Part shown: positions 21,978 to 32,457 of the stretch, in pieces | Layout: the number at the start of each line of letters is the position of its first letter | Position numbering within the stretch: position 1 is the first letter of the stretch | DNA from: Amorphophallus konjac | Taxonomy: Eukaryota; Streptophyta; Magnoliopsida; Alismatales; Araceae | Reading direction: 5' to 3' | NCBI GenBank assembly: GCA_022559845.1 | Contig: CM040118.1 | Location: 446,956,053-447,020,052 of the forward strand | DNA: 64,000 nucleotides | Notes under the pieces: generated by a model | What the model saw: the letters and a program-made list of their open reading frames with translations, nothing else | Told to the model about the DNA's origin: nothing | Database searches by the model: none | Program-made: the position numbers and the translations under genes

Positions 21978-22180
21978 GGAATAGATTGCCTACATGTAGG
22001 GAAAGGTTAAGTTAAGAATGGCCTAACAGAGTCTCTTTCATAATTAATCAATTTACTCAGCCCCAGTCGCTATTCAATCTCACCGGGTTGGACCCTTAGA
22101 CTTTTAACAAGGTTACAGGTTCTACGACATTACTTAGAAACCTAGGAACTTAGAAAACCTAGACTCTGATACCACAAAAC
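21978..22180 (-). other. Leader and primer-binding site of element D
   Basis: The leader runs between the D 5' LTR and gag on the minus strand. The complement of TGGTATCAGAG lies at 22164-22174, six bases from the LTR end at 22181. The leader shares CCTAGG-containing sequence with the H leader at 51770-51800. Confidence 0.8.
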
Positions 22181-24866
22181 TGTCACGCTCTGATGCAGAA
22201 TATCGGAACGTGGCAGTTATATACATTCAGGATAATAGAGCAATAACGGTATTAACGAACATAATTGCAATAGAGAAGAATTAGCTTAAAGGAAAAACAC
22301 CAACTTATTTATAAACTGTAGGATAACAATGTTCAACATCCACCTTCTTACGTCATGACTCAATTTGGAAAATAAAGAGAAGATTACAACTCGAAATGAA
22401 CAGTCTGAAACGACTACATATAACGACTCGTAGCAAACTACATGACCTCATAGATCACATCCTATGACATCAACAAGGTTCACGCCTAGCGGGGTCCACT
22501 CCAGATCTTTACTCTTGCCCATCCCCGTCCGTTTGCATTCCCTCATCAGAGCTACCTGAAAATGGGGAAAACTGGGTGAGCGAATGCTCAGTAGGTAATA
22601 GCAGGCAAAGTTTAAGTAGTTAACCAAATTAATTGACTGTCATGCATGCGAACTAAGAATGATAAAACAAGTTAACATAAGAATTGATGGAAACGAAAAT
22701 AATTGAATGAATTGAACATAGATATATCAATTTCCAGGAATTGGCTGATCAAGCACGCAAACAATCAAGTCATATCGAGATAAATTTCATGTAGGAATCT
22801 AATAAAGTGTACAAAGAAACTAGATGAATGTCATAGACACACGCTAGTCATGCACTCGGTGTAATGTCTCACCATGTCATTACAACTCCCCGGGGCACTA
22901 GTACTTTTCGGGCGCTCCTCCCAGGACCAGACCGGGCCCTTATGATGCGTTGGCATTGATTTGGTGGATCCAAGATCCCAAGTAATATCTAGACATTCAT
23001 TGGAATTGGCCAAGAATTCCAAGGTCAAGCTATGTAACTTAATTTCTAAGATCAAGAGAGATTTCAATAGTATAATGGAAAGCCATAAAATTTATGGCTT
23101 GTAAAGGTCAAGAACAAAATCAGGATTTATTGTAACCTAAGCCCATCTTGGCTCAGCTTACCAGAACACACAAGAAACATGTGAAACAAACTTCAGGCTG
23201 AGTTGCGATCATACATGGGCCGCAACAAGACAAAAACGGTCTAACATGGACCGTTCCAGGAAATATTGGGCCAGAAGAAGGAGACCCAGAGTCAGGAATT
23301 AAAACGGTCCTCGATGGGCCGTTTACCAAAAGAAAATGGTCCACAGGGGGCCGCCAAGTATGAGAAAGTTCATGGACCATAGCGAAGGTAAACGGTCTTT
23401 ATTGGGCCGCCCCATCCAGAAATGGTCCTTGGACGGCCGCTTGGAGGATGAAAACGGTCCAATGGCAACCGCAACAATTCTGGGCCCAGCAAGAATGAAG
23501 CAATCAACATAATGGGCTCCCAGCCTGCCAAAGACATGATGGAACTGAACCAAGGTCCAGCCCACACCTCTTAGGTCGAGCCAGGGGAGATTTGGTCAAC
23601 TTAGACATGCCTAGGTCGCTGGGAAATAAGGAAGATGACCAGCAAAACCTTGCTCATGGCCAGCAAGAAAACGGTCATGACTAGATCGCTTAAAGCACCA
23701 GGCGGTCTAGCCCAGGGCTGCCTTTAAGCTAAGATAGACCCAAACTCTGGGCTGTAAAACATGCGATTCGATCGAGTAATTGGGTGCAAGTCTTGAGGGT
23801 ACAACCCGCCCGGTGTCCTAGTGGGAATCCTAGGCTCGCGGGGGCTTACGGAGGTCTTATAATGAAGGTCCTAGTCCGACGGAAGGAATATCCGGTGGAG
23901 AGTCCCAACCATTACAAGATTAAAGGTTTAATGAGACATAGGAAAATGGTAGACGATCGGTCAGTCAATACCACCGGAGTGGAGTGACTGTCAAACAATC
24001 CTAGATAATTTCCACATTTATTTCACCATAATTATTGTGACATGATGATACAAATTTCAATTTTTATAACCAAGATCATGTTGGAGAATGTATTGTGATG
24101 GAATGGAAGGGAGATATTAATCATGAACATAGTTAGATCAGTTCATATGTTCCATAATTTACCAATTCCTTGTGTGGGTTTCTGACCTACACATGCAATC
24201 TAGCCGAGGTAATCCATACATACAAAAAGGAAAACAACGATACGAGATGGTCTAATTTTGGACCGCAAACAGAGGCTAGCGGTCTATCGAATGACCGCTT
24301 AGGGTGACGATCAACAGAACTGGCAGATAGGGAAAAATGTTCTATCGAGCGACCGCTAGGGACCCTTAGACGGTCATTTGACAGGCCGCATAGCCCAAAA
24401 CAGTGCCAGTGAAACGGTCTATCGTCCGACCGCTAGGGACCCGGCGGTTCCTGTTACGACCGCTAACAGGTCGACAAGCCTGGTCTCTGGCGATCTTTGA
24501 TAGACTCTAATTGCGAGACGAAATTCGCGATGTACATTGCATAATATTTGGGCAAAATAGAACTACTAGAAAGAGCACAAAATTTTACATGATGAGGAAT
24601 GTTTAATTTGATTTTAGCCCGCTAGATAACCTACGATCAGATCACAATATGAAAGCAAAGCATGGAAGAAACCCAAGTTGACATGCTTCTACTAAAATCT
24701 ATCATACGATCTCTATACAGGATAAAATTTAGGACTTTTAATATGGATCGAAAGAGGACTTGCAGACGCTTCTAAGGGTATATTTTATTACGAATTTGGT
24801 CTACCATCACCTACCTTAATCAAAGCAAGAAGGCGAACGCAAGCACCTGAACCGCATGAAGAACAC
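22181..24866 (-). repeat. 5' LTR of element D, part 1
   Basis: It starts TGTCACG and is collinear with 6575-8036 up to 23642, then continues as sequence lost from the left copy. Element C interrupts it at 24866. It carries the AACGGTC...GGGCCG series (23230-23470) and further hairpin-like GCGGTC/GACCGC units (24250-24480). No protein is recognised; short frames such as 22831-23067 are repeated in the left LTR and are non-coding. Confidence 0.9.
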
Positions 24867-25979
24867 TGTAACGACCCGAGAATCCGATTACAGGGAAGGC
24901 CCGATAACCCGAGACTCGCACCGCCACCCACGAGTCCGAAGACTCGGAAGGGTTAAAAGGATGGTGTGGAAACTACATAGTTATCACAAGTAATTGCAGA
25001 AATTAAACAGTTATGATAATAAGCAGGAAATAAGATAACAATTTACATGGTCCACAAAATAAAACCACAACAACAGTCCACGACTAGTACAGTGACAAGA
25101 AAGAAAAGTACAGCTACACGGGGCATCCCCCGGCTCAGACCTCTGGCACTATCTCTGGGCACCCGCACCACGCTGCGCTCCTGACGCGCTCCCCGAAGGT
25201 GGCGTCTCACCTGAAACACGGTGAAAACACGCAGGGAATGAGTCTCGGAACAAGACTCAGTAGGGATCACTCGAACCCTACCTCGCAAAGCGAGAAACCA
25301 CTACTCTAGCGGTAGGAGAGTACCTCGGAAAGAAAAGCCCTGTACTCTACAAAGCAAGACTCTACGGCACGCAAACCGACACACGTGCTACGAAGAGAAG
25401 ACCGAAGCTCAACGATCACCGACAAACCCGAAGGTCGGAAACACACGACTGACAGTCTGACACTCCGTACTCGACAGGAGTACCACCCACTAGAAGCACA
25501 GCCGGTAGCGTCCCCTGACGTCTTACACCGCACCGCAGGTGAACCGCCTGACGTGGTAGGTCCTACCCGAGGCGCAAACACCGAAAAGTAACTCACAACA
25601 AGTGACTAGCTGGGGTCACGCCCGTCGACGTGGGTCCAACCGCCCCCAACCACGTGTGCACACACAGACCACGCGTCCTAGGTCTGGCCCTCTGACCGGT
25701 TTTCCCCCGCAGCCGGACTCTGGCTACGACGAGGGGCCTACGGTAACCGATCCACAAACCGTCTCGAAATGTGGGTGCCCGTACACCACTCCCAGGTGAG
25801 ACCAGCACCGCGTACTGGTGGGCTACGACTAGTGGAGGGTCGCTAAAGGAGTAGACTCTCAAGTCACGGAAAACAACGCAGCCCGACAACGTGTGGGAAT
25901 CACCCCACGCACTAGTCCCGTCACACGGAGACCACGGTCGGAGAAAAGTAAGGTTGCCACCCTCATGGGGCAACCCAGG

Positions 25980-26648
25980 AAGTGGCGGTCCGACCCTGGA
26001 CCGTCACGGCCAAATGGCGGTCCACTCTAGGGCCGTCACTTGAAAATGGCGGTCTAAGGCAGACCGTCACACGGCCAGGGGGGATAGGGGAAGCGACGCG
26101 CCTGCCCTAGTGCGTCGCTTGGAAGCGGCGCACCTAGGCCAGGGCGTCACACGGCGCCCCACACCCTCCAAAACCACAGGGAAAGTAACGCGCCTACCCC
26201 AGCGCGTCGCTTGCAAGCAACGCGTCGGGCTCAGTGCGTTACTCACATGTAACGCGCCTAGCCCAGCGCGTCACATGGCCCTTACACTCGGGGTGGGAAG
26301 GGAAGTGACGCGCCTGCCCCAGCGCGTCACTAGTAAGTAACGCGCTGGGCCCAGTGTGTCGCTTGGCCCATCCACCTGGGGTAACAACAGGAAGTGACGC
26401 ACCTGCCCCTGTGCGTTACACGCATGTAACGCGCCTAGCCTGGTGCGTTACATGGCCTGACCCCCAACGGTCAAAAACCAACGGTCGAAACTAGCGGCGG
26501 CCCTGCCCTGGCGCGTCATTCTCCAAACGGCGGTCTGTCGTAGGGCCGTCGCTGCCCCCTGACCCCAAGAGCTAACACCCAGGAGAAGTAATGCTCCTGC
26601 CTAGGGGCGTCACATGCAAGTGGCGGTCACTGGAAGGACCGTCGCTTG
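25980..26648. repeat. Array of about 16 short hairpins in the C 3' LTR
   Basis: Consecutive imperfect palindromes with 8-12 bp stems and 5-9 base loops. Examples are GTGACGCGC facing GCGCGTCAC (about 26294-26320), CATGTAACGCGC facing GCGCGTCACATG (about 26247-26278) and GGCGGTCT facing AGACCGTC (about 26047-26069). Spacers are short. The loop is often CTGCCCCA or CTAGCCCA. The second LTR carries the same array at 33574-34243. Confidence 0.9.
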
Positions 26649-27208
26649 CCTCCGAGCACGCTACGGCGGGAAAACCCCAAAAACGCCAACCACGCCCCCG
26701 TACCTCCACCGGAGAGGGGGAAAACAAGGGGGAAGACCCCTGGGGACCCCTAGCATGCATCTAAGCCACCAAAACATAGAATCATGGGCTAAAACCATAG
26801 ATCGGACGGCTCACCCCCAAAACATGGAAAAACCCCAAAAATGCCCAAACATGCCTCTCTCGGCCTCCCCGCGGCCTACAAACCACGGAAAAGAACGGCG
26901 AAGAGCTAGGAAACGTCACCCTACCTCAATGAAGCAAATGCTCCACCGGATCGTCCACGAATCGCGAAGAACGCTTGAAAACCCTCGTTCTTCCTTAAGC
27001 TTCCCACGCTCGCCGCACGCCCCCACGACCGCCTCGCCGCCGCCCACGTCACCGTGCCGTCGCCCCGCCGCCGTCTGCAGCTGGAGGGGAGCTCGCCGTG
27101 GCCAACTGGGAGGAAGAGAGGGAGAGGGAGGGAGACACGGTGGAGGAGGAAGGAGGAAGAAGAAGAGAGGAAGAAGAAGATGGTGGGGGAGAGAGAAAAG
27201 AAAAAGGG

Positions 27209-27216
27209 TTTTATAG
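27209..27216 (-). promoter_or_regulatory. TATA box of the C 3' LTR
   Basis: TTTTATAG on the plus strand reads CTATAAAA on the element strand, about 340 bp from the LTR start and next to a purine/pyrimidine-biased tract. The 5' LTR has the same box at 34787-34794, which would be the one driving the element. Confidence 0.6.
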
Positions 27217-27555
27217 AAAAACCCGGAAAAACCAGAAAATTCCAAAAATTAGGAAATTACGCCCCCACGATCCTCAGAACGTACCGATCGCAACGGTACC
27301 ACTCGTGCCCGTGTGAACAGCCCGGTTCACCCGCAGCGAGCGTCCGAAGAGAAAAGCCGAAACCCGTGCCGGAAATCGGAAATCACGCACGGAAAAAGCC
27401 GCGGAACGCCTCCGGGCCTTCGAAACGACTCCGGATCGCGCCGATCCGAACACGAAAGATGTCCGAAACAAAATTTCAGACACAATAGAGCCGAACGCTC
27501 CGAAAACCAGATCTGGGACCCACGAAGAAGGATCTGAAAGGTCCGAGATATTACA

Positions 27556-27570
27556 GCCCTCCCCCCTTAA
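27556..27570 (-). other. Polypurine tract of element C
   Basis: GCCCTCCCCCCTTAA on the plus strand reads as a purine run on the minus strand, ending at the LTR start. The adjoining AATTTCGTCCTCGAAATT is of the kind found beside the polypurine tract in Tekay/Del elements. Confidence 0.85.
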
Positions 27571-27622
27571 GGAATTTCGTCCTCGAAATTAAGAACAACC
27601 AGAGGGGAAAGAAGAGGAAGAC

Positions 27623-30600
27623 TCACTCAAACAGATACGGGAACTGCTGACGCATCTCGTCCTCACGTTCCCAAGAAGCCTCACCACCAGAGTGTCGCTG
27701 CCACACGACCTTTACCAAGGGAATGACCTTGTTCCGCAGGCGCTGCTCTCGCCTATCCTCCACGCGGATCGGAAACTCTGGGAGAGAAAGATCTGGAGTC
27801 ACCTCAGGCCAAACGGAAAACTCAAGCACATGAGAGTCATCGGGCATATACTTCCGCAACATCGAGACGTGGAACACGTCATGCACCGACGCCAACTCAG
27901 GAGGCAACTGCAACCGGTAAGCAACCTCACCGATGCGCTCCACAATCGCGAAAGGACCAATATAGCGGGGACTCAGCTTCCCACGCCGTCCAAAACGCAT
28001 CACCCCCTTCATCGGAGAAACTCTCAAGAACACATGATCGCCCACGGCGAACTCGAGGGGCTGCCTCCTACGGTCAGCATAGCTCTTCTGCCGACTCTGG
28101 GCCGCCAACATGTTCTGACGAACCAGGTGCACAACATCCACACATTGCTGCACCAATTCCGGTCCCGTCAAAACACGCTCACCCACCTTAAACCAATCGA
28201 GTGGAGTCCGACAAGGACGCCCGTACAATGCCTCATAAGGAGCCATGCCGATGCTCGAATGATAGCTGTTGTTATAGGCAAACTCCACCAACGGTAGGTG
28301 ATGTATCCAACTCCCCTGCCACTCCAGGCAGCAGGATCTCAGCATGTCCTCCAAAGTCTGAATGGTCCTCTCAGACTGACCATCTGACTGAGGATGATAT
28401 GCCGAGCTAAATGCCAACTCCGTGCCAAGAGCTCGCTGGAAACTCCTCCAGAATCCAGAAGTGAAGCGCGGATCCCGATCCGACACGATCGAAATGGGAA
28501 CCCCATGCAACGGAACGATCCGCTCCACATAAATACGAGCCAACTTAGGCACGCTCCAGCTGACCTTGACCGGTAGCAACCGAGTCACCTTCGTCAGCCG
28601 ATCCACCAGCAACCAAATACTGTCCTGCCCACTCGGGGTTCTTGGCAACCCCACCACAAAATCCGTGGTCACATGGTCCCACTTCCAAGCAGGAACATCC
28701 AAGGGCTGGAGAGTACCGCCTGGTCGCTGATGCTCCGCCTTCACCTGCTGACAGATCAGGCACCTGGCCACAAATTCTGCGACATCTCTCTTCATGCCAG
28801 GCCACCAGAACTGCCTCCGCAAGTTCCGATACATCTTCGTCGCACCCGGGTGTACAGTGTACCTGCTCCCATGAGCCTCGCGTAACACCGCACGACGAAC
28901 CTGCTCCTCAGCTGGGACGTACAATCTGCCACGAAACCTCGCAGCACCGTCCTCGCCGAGCTCTACGTCAGCCATAGCCAAAATCCGGGGCAACTCAGGG
29001 TCCGCATGTTGAGCCTCTGTCACCTGACGACGGATAGCAGGAGTGACAGTCAGACTCGCAAGCACAGCCAACCCTGGCTCCTGGGGAATCTTGAGCCTGA
29101 AAGATACCTCGGGCACTTGTTCCCAGAGCCTCCACCTCCTCAACATCAAGGCACTGACCGCAACCTTTCGACTCAAGGCATCGACGACGACATTCATCCT
29201 GCCTGGCTGATAAGACAGGGTGAAGTCATAGTCCTTCATGAACTCCATCCAACGCCTTTGCCTGAGGTTCAGGTCCTTCTGCGAGAACACGTACCTCAAG
29301 CTCTGATGGTCAGTGAACACCTCGAACTTCTCACCGTACAGATAATGCCTCCAGATCTTCAGCGCGAAGATCACAGCCGCCAACTCAAGGTCATGGGTAG
29401 GGTAGTTCTCCTCGTGAGGCTTTAGCTGCCGAGATGCATAAGCCACCACTCTACCATGCTGCATCAGAACAGCACCCAGTCCAACGCCGGAAGCATCTGT
29501 ACACACCACGAAACCTCCCGATCCAGAAGGCAAAACCAACACCGGAGCCGAGGTGAGCAATCTCTTCAGCTCCCTGAAGCTCTGCTCACACTCCTCGGAC
29601 CAAACGAAAGGTATATCCTTCCGCGTGAGCCTAGTCATCGGGGTCGCAATGCGGGAAAAATCCTGGATAAACCGACGATAATAACCCGCAAGCCCCAAGA
29701 AACTCCGGATCTCCGTCACCGACCTCGGCCTCGGCCATTGCATCACAGCCTCGACCTTGGCGGGATCCACGAAAATGCCATCACCAGAAATCACGTGCCC
29801 CAGAAAGTGCACCTCGCTGAGCCAAAACTCGCACTTGCTGAGCTTCGCATACAACTGGTGATCTCGCAACGTCTGCAGTACCACACTCAAATGGTACGTG
29901 TGCTCCTCAGCAGATCGCGAATAAACAAGGATGTCATCCATAAAAATGACCACAAACTGGTCCAAATACGGATGAAACACCCTCTGCATCAAGTCCATAA
30001 AGGCAGCTGGGGCATTGGTGAGCCCAAACGGCATCACCAGAAACTCATAATGCCCGTACCTCGAACTGAATGCAGTCTTCTCCACATCGGACTCGCGAAT
30101 CCTCAGCTGATAGTAACCTGACCGCAAATCAATCCGCGAGAACACTCGCGCAGACTGAAGCTGGTCGAACAAGTCATCGATCCGCGGCAACGGATACTTG
30201 TTCTTAACGGTCACTTCATTCAGCTGCCGATAGTCAATGCACAGCCGCAGACTACCGTCCTTCTTCTTCACAAACAACACGGGCGCACCCCAAGGGGAAA
30301 AACTCGGACGAATGTACCCCTTGGCCAGCAGCTCCTGCAACTGCGCCCTCAACTCTCTCAGTTCAGCGGGGGCCATACGGTAGGGAGCCTTCGCCAAAGG
30401 TCCCGCACCAGGTACAACCTCGATCACAAAATCGATCTCCCGCTGGGGAGGTAATCCAGGCAACTCCTCAGGAAAAACATCGGGAAACTCGCACACCACC
30501 GCGATGTCCTCGACATCCGGCTCCATCCGGTCAGACACAACCACTGACGCGAGAAAACCCTGACAACCTGAATCAAGCAACCGACGGGCTCGAATAGCAG

Positions 30601-30952
30601 AGATGAGGAATCGAGAAGAGGTGGAACGGATACCTTGGAAATAGAAGGTCCTCTTGCTCGGATGCTGGAAGTAGACCCTCTTCATCCCACAATCCACCAC
30701 TGCTCCATGAGTCTCGAGCCAATCCATGCCTAGAATCACATCGTAATCCCGAAGCTGCAACGCATACAATCTGCCTGGCATACTCCGGCCATCGATCCAC
30801 ACCGGAACCTGGTCGAAGCAATACGGAGTGACCATAAAGTCACCCGAAGGCAACTCCACTGCCAAATCACAGGACAATTGGGTCACCGGCTCCTCGACGC
30901 TCGACGCGAAATCCTCCGAAATAAACGAATGAGACGCGCCAGAATCAAACAA
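27623..30952 (-). CDS. Element C pol: protease, RT, RNase H, integrase, chromodomain
   Basis: An open frame of 1109 codons without a break. Protease active site DSGASHSF at residues 3-10 (the true N-terminus may lie upstream, fused to gag). Reverse transcriptase about 200-375, with [20 protein letters not shown] and FMDD at 337-340. RNase H about 475-595, with D485, E523, D547 and D591. Integrase about 690-1030, with a zinc-binding HHCC part ending in CLICQQ, D764, D825 and E868, and a GPF module near 999. Chromodomain about 1060-1109 ([19 protein letters not shown]). The length and order are as in complete Tekay elements. It makes cDNA and inserts it into chromatin. The frame is offset by one base from gag, with which it overlaps. 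Confidence 0.95.
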   Translation of the reverse strand: MFDSGASHSFISEDFASSVEEPVTQLSCDLAVELPSGDFMVTPYCFDQVPVWIDGRSMPGRLYALQLRDYDVILGMDWLETHGAVVDCGMKRVYFQHPSKRTFYFQGIRSTSSRFLISAIRARRLLDSGCQGFLASVVVSDRMEPDVEDIAVVCEFPDVFPEELPGLPPQREIDFVIEVVPGAGPLAKAPYRMAPAELRELRAQLQELLAKGYIRPSFSPWGAPVLFVKKKDGSLRLCIDYRQLNEVTVKNKYPLPRIDDLFDQLQSARVFSRIDLRSGYYQLRIRESDVEKTAFSSRYGHYEFLVMPFGLTNAPAAFMDLMQRVFHPYLDQFVVIFMDDILVYSRSAEEHTYHLSVVLQTLRDHQLYAKLSKCEFWLSEVHFLGHVISGDGIFVDPAKVEAVMQWPRPRSVTEIRSFLGLAGYYRRFIQDFSRIATPMTRLTRKDIPFVWSEECEQSFRELKRLLTSAPVLVLPSGSGGFVVCTDASGVGLGAVLMQHGRVVAYASRQLKPHEENYPTHDLELAAVIFALKIWRHYLYGEKFEVFTDHQSLRYVFSQKDLNLRQRRWMEFMKDYDFTLSYQPGRMNVVVDALSRKVAVSALMLRRWRLWEQVPEVSFRLKIPQEPGLAVLASLTVTPAIRRQVTEAQHADPELPRILAMADVELGEDGAARFRGRLYVPAEEQVRRAVLREAHGSRYTVHPGATKMYRNLRRQFWWPGMKRDVAEFVARCLICQQVKAEHQRPGGTLQPLDVPAWKWDHVTTDFVVGLPRTPSGQDSIWLLVDRLTKVTRLLPVKVSWSVPKLARIYVERIVPLHGVPISIVSDRDPRFTSGFWRSFQRALGTELAFSSAYHPQSDGQSERTIQTLEDMLRSCCLEWQGSWIHHLPLVEFAYNNSYHSSIGMAPYEALYGRPCRTPLDWFKVGERVLTGPELVQQCVDVVHLVRQNMLAAQSRQKSYADRRRQPLEFAVGDHVFLRVSPMKGVMRFGRRGKLSPRYIGPFAIVERIGEVAYRLQLPPELASVHDVFHVSMLRKYMPDDSHVLEFSVWPEVTPDLSLPEFPIRVEDRREQRLRNKVIPLVKVVWQRHSGGEASWEREDEMRQQFPYLFE

Positions 30953-32292
30953 AACCCGAGCCGCACAACCAAAATCTGAACGGTACCTTCCACGAGCTGC
31001 GACGCCACTGCCTCTGCCCTGGTCAAGTGCGTGATCTGGCCTCGAGCCCTCTGCCTGCCTCCCACGCTGGCTGACCTGGGTAGCGGCGGATACTGTCCCT
31101 GCTGCTGCTGCCTCTGCTGCTGGGGAAACTGCTGCTGCGGCGGTCTCTGTGGACAGTCACGCGCCATGTGCCCTGGCTGGTCACACCGAAAACAGATAAT
31201 CGGCGCCGTGCACTGCCTGCCTGGGTGGGTCCCACCACACCGTGGACAAGGTCCTCGTGATCCACCCCCTGATCCCTGACGCTGAAAAGGAATCGGCTGC
31301 TGTACACTGCCCGATGAAGCTTGTCCCTGATCCTTGGGCTTCTTACGGAAACCCTTCTTCAAGAACTTCTTGACCTTCGAGCTAAAAGACGCAGATCCTG
31401 TCACTGAAGCTGCCGATGCCGGTACTCCTGAACCACCCGACGCATGCTGGAAGAAACCCTGCTGCTGGGTAGCCGACGGTTGGCCGCGACCTGACACGGA
31501 CTGCCCTTGGCTGATCGGTCCTCGAGTCCTCTGCATATCCATCTCCAAGGAAATCGCAACACGAGACGCTGTCTCTAGATCAGTGGCCCCATTCGCGATC
31601 AAATGGTGCCTCAGCTCCAGCCTCAAGCCCTGTACAAACTGTGTGGTCCTCACCCTCTCATGCTCCATGACATGAGGTGCGTACCGACCCAGCTCGACAA
31701 ATCGGGCCCTGTACTGCAACACAGACATGTCACCCTGCACCAGCTCCAGAAACTCCCGCATCCGCTGCGTAGCAACGACGTCTGGACAGTACGTACGCTC
31801 GAAAGCACTGACAAAGTCACCCCACTCGACCTGCTCAAGTGGACGAAGCTGAAAGGACGTCTTCCACTCGGAAGACCACCACCTCCGAGCCGTACCCTGC
31901 AACTGGTTGTAGGCCAACACCACTCTGTCCTCGGCAGTACTTTTCGCAGAACTGAACACCCGCTCCATCTCATCGAGCCAATCACGAGCCGCATCAGGGT
32001 CTGCCTGGCCGCTAAAGTAAGGTGGATGGAACTGCATGAAGTCCCTCACTGCTCGGCCCGGCCCACCCCTGACTGACGAGCCCTCAGCAGCCTCTCCGCC
32101 AAACTGCTGAGACATGAGATGGTACATGCCACGGAAGAAATCCTCGGCCCCCGGAGCTCTCGCAGCATCCGCGGCCTCGGTAGCTCCCGGAACTCTGCTA
32201 TGCTCCTCCTGGTCCCTCTGGACCCCCTGCTGGATCTCCTGACCTCCAGCCGACTGCCCCTGCTGAGAGCGAGAACTCCTCCTCGGCGCCAT
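30883..32292 (-). CDS. Element C gag
   Basis: Capsid/nucleocapsid protein of 469 residues if started at ATG 32292 ([13 protein letters not shown]). The frame is open upstream to 32439, but that part is leader-like, so the inner start is preferred. It contains a gag core ([20 protein letters not shown], then [15 protein letters not shown]) and two cysteine-histidine knuckles near residue 370 ([13 protein letters not shown] and [14 protein letters not shown]), followed by a glutamine-rich stretch. The last codons run into the protease region in the wrong frame, so protease needs a frame change near 30965-30975. Confidence 0.9.
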   Translation of the reverse strand: MAPRRSSRSQQGQSAGGQEIQQGVQRDQEEHSRVPGATEAADAARAPGAEDFFRGMYHLMSQQFGGEAAEGSSVRGGPGRAVRDFMQFHPPYFSGQADPDAARDWLDEMERVFSSAKSTAEDRVVLAYNQLQGTARRWWSSEWKTSFQLRPLEQVEWGDFVSAFERTYCPDVVATQRMREFLELVQGDMSVLQYRARFVELGRYAPHVMEHERVRTTQFVQGLRLELRHHLIANGATDLETASRVAISLEMDMQRTRGPISQGQSVSGRGQPSATQQQGFFQHASGGSGVPASAASVTGSASFSSKVKKFLKKGFRKKPKDQGQASSGSVQQPIPFQRQGSGGGSRGPCPRCGGTHPGRQCTAPIICFRCDQPGHMARDCPQRPPQQQFPQQQRQQQQGQYPPLPRSASVGGRQRARGQITHLTRAEAVASQLVEGTVQILVVRLGFCLILARLIRLFRRISRRASRSR

Positions 32293-32457
32293 CCTCGCTC
32301 CTGAAGCACAAGACAGAAAACACGAAAACGGCAATGTCAGAATAAAATACGCGGTGCCCAAGGCCAGCGTCACCTGTACATCATCGCCATGGACTAGTGG
32401 ACCACTACAATTACCTATGATTCCCATGTAATTCCACAACCGCGCTCTGATACCAGC
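32293..32457 (-). other. Leader and primer-binding site of element C
   Basis: The complement of TGGTATCAGAGCGCG lies at 32441-32455, two bases from the LTR end at 32458. The rest is a short untranslated leader before gag. Confidence 0.9.

Larger units (their letters stand above)
24867..27555 (-). repeat. 3' LTR of element C
   Basis: 2689 bp, on the plus strand from TGTAACGACCC to GATATTACA, so on its own strand it starts TGTAATATC. A TATA box (CTATAAAA on the minus strand) lies at 27209-27216. The hairpin array (25980-26648) lies downstream of it in the transcribed direction. Frames such as 26614-27216 are low-complexity LTR read-through. Confidence 0.95.

Noticed and set aside
25980..26648. 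tRNA or miRNA precursors as an explanation of the C LTR hairpins
   Set aside because: Stems are too short and regular for plant miRNA precursors, and no tRNA fold or internal promoter boxes are visible.
26614..27488. Basic, Arg/Glu-rich frames in the C LTR
   Set aside because: They are low-complexity read-through of purine-rich LTR sequence, repeated in the second LTR with indels that break the frame, and have no known domain.
29456..30121. 221-codon plus-strand frame
   Set aside because: Antisense shadow of the C pol gene.
31603..32076. 157-codon plus-strand frame
   Set aside because: Antisense shadow of the C gag gene.
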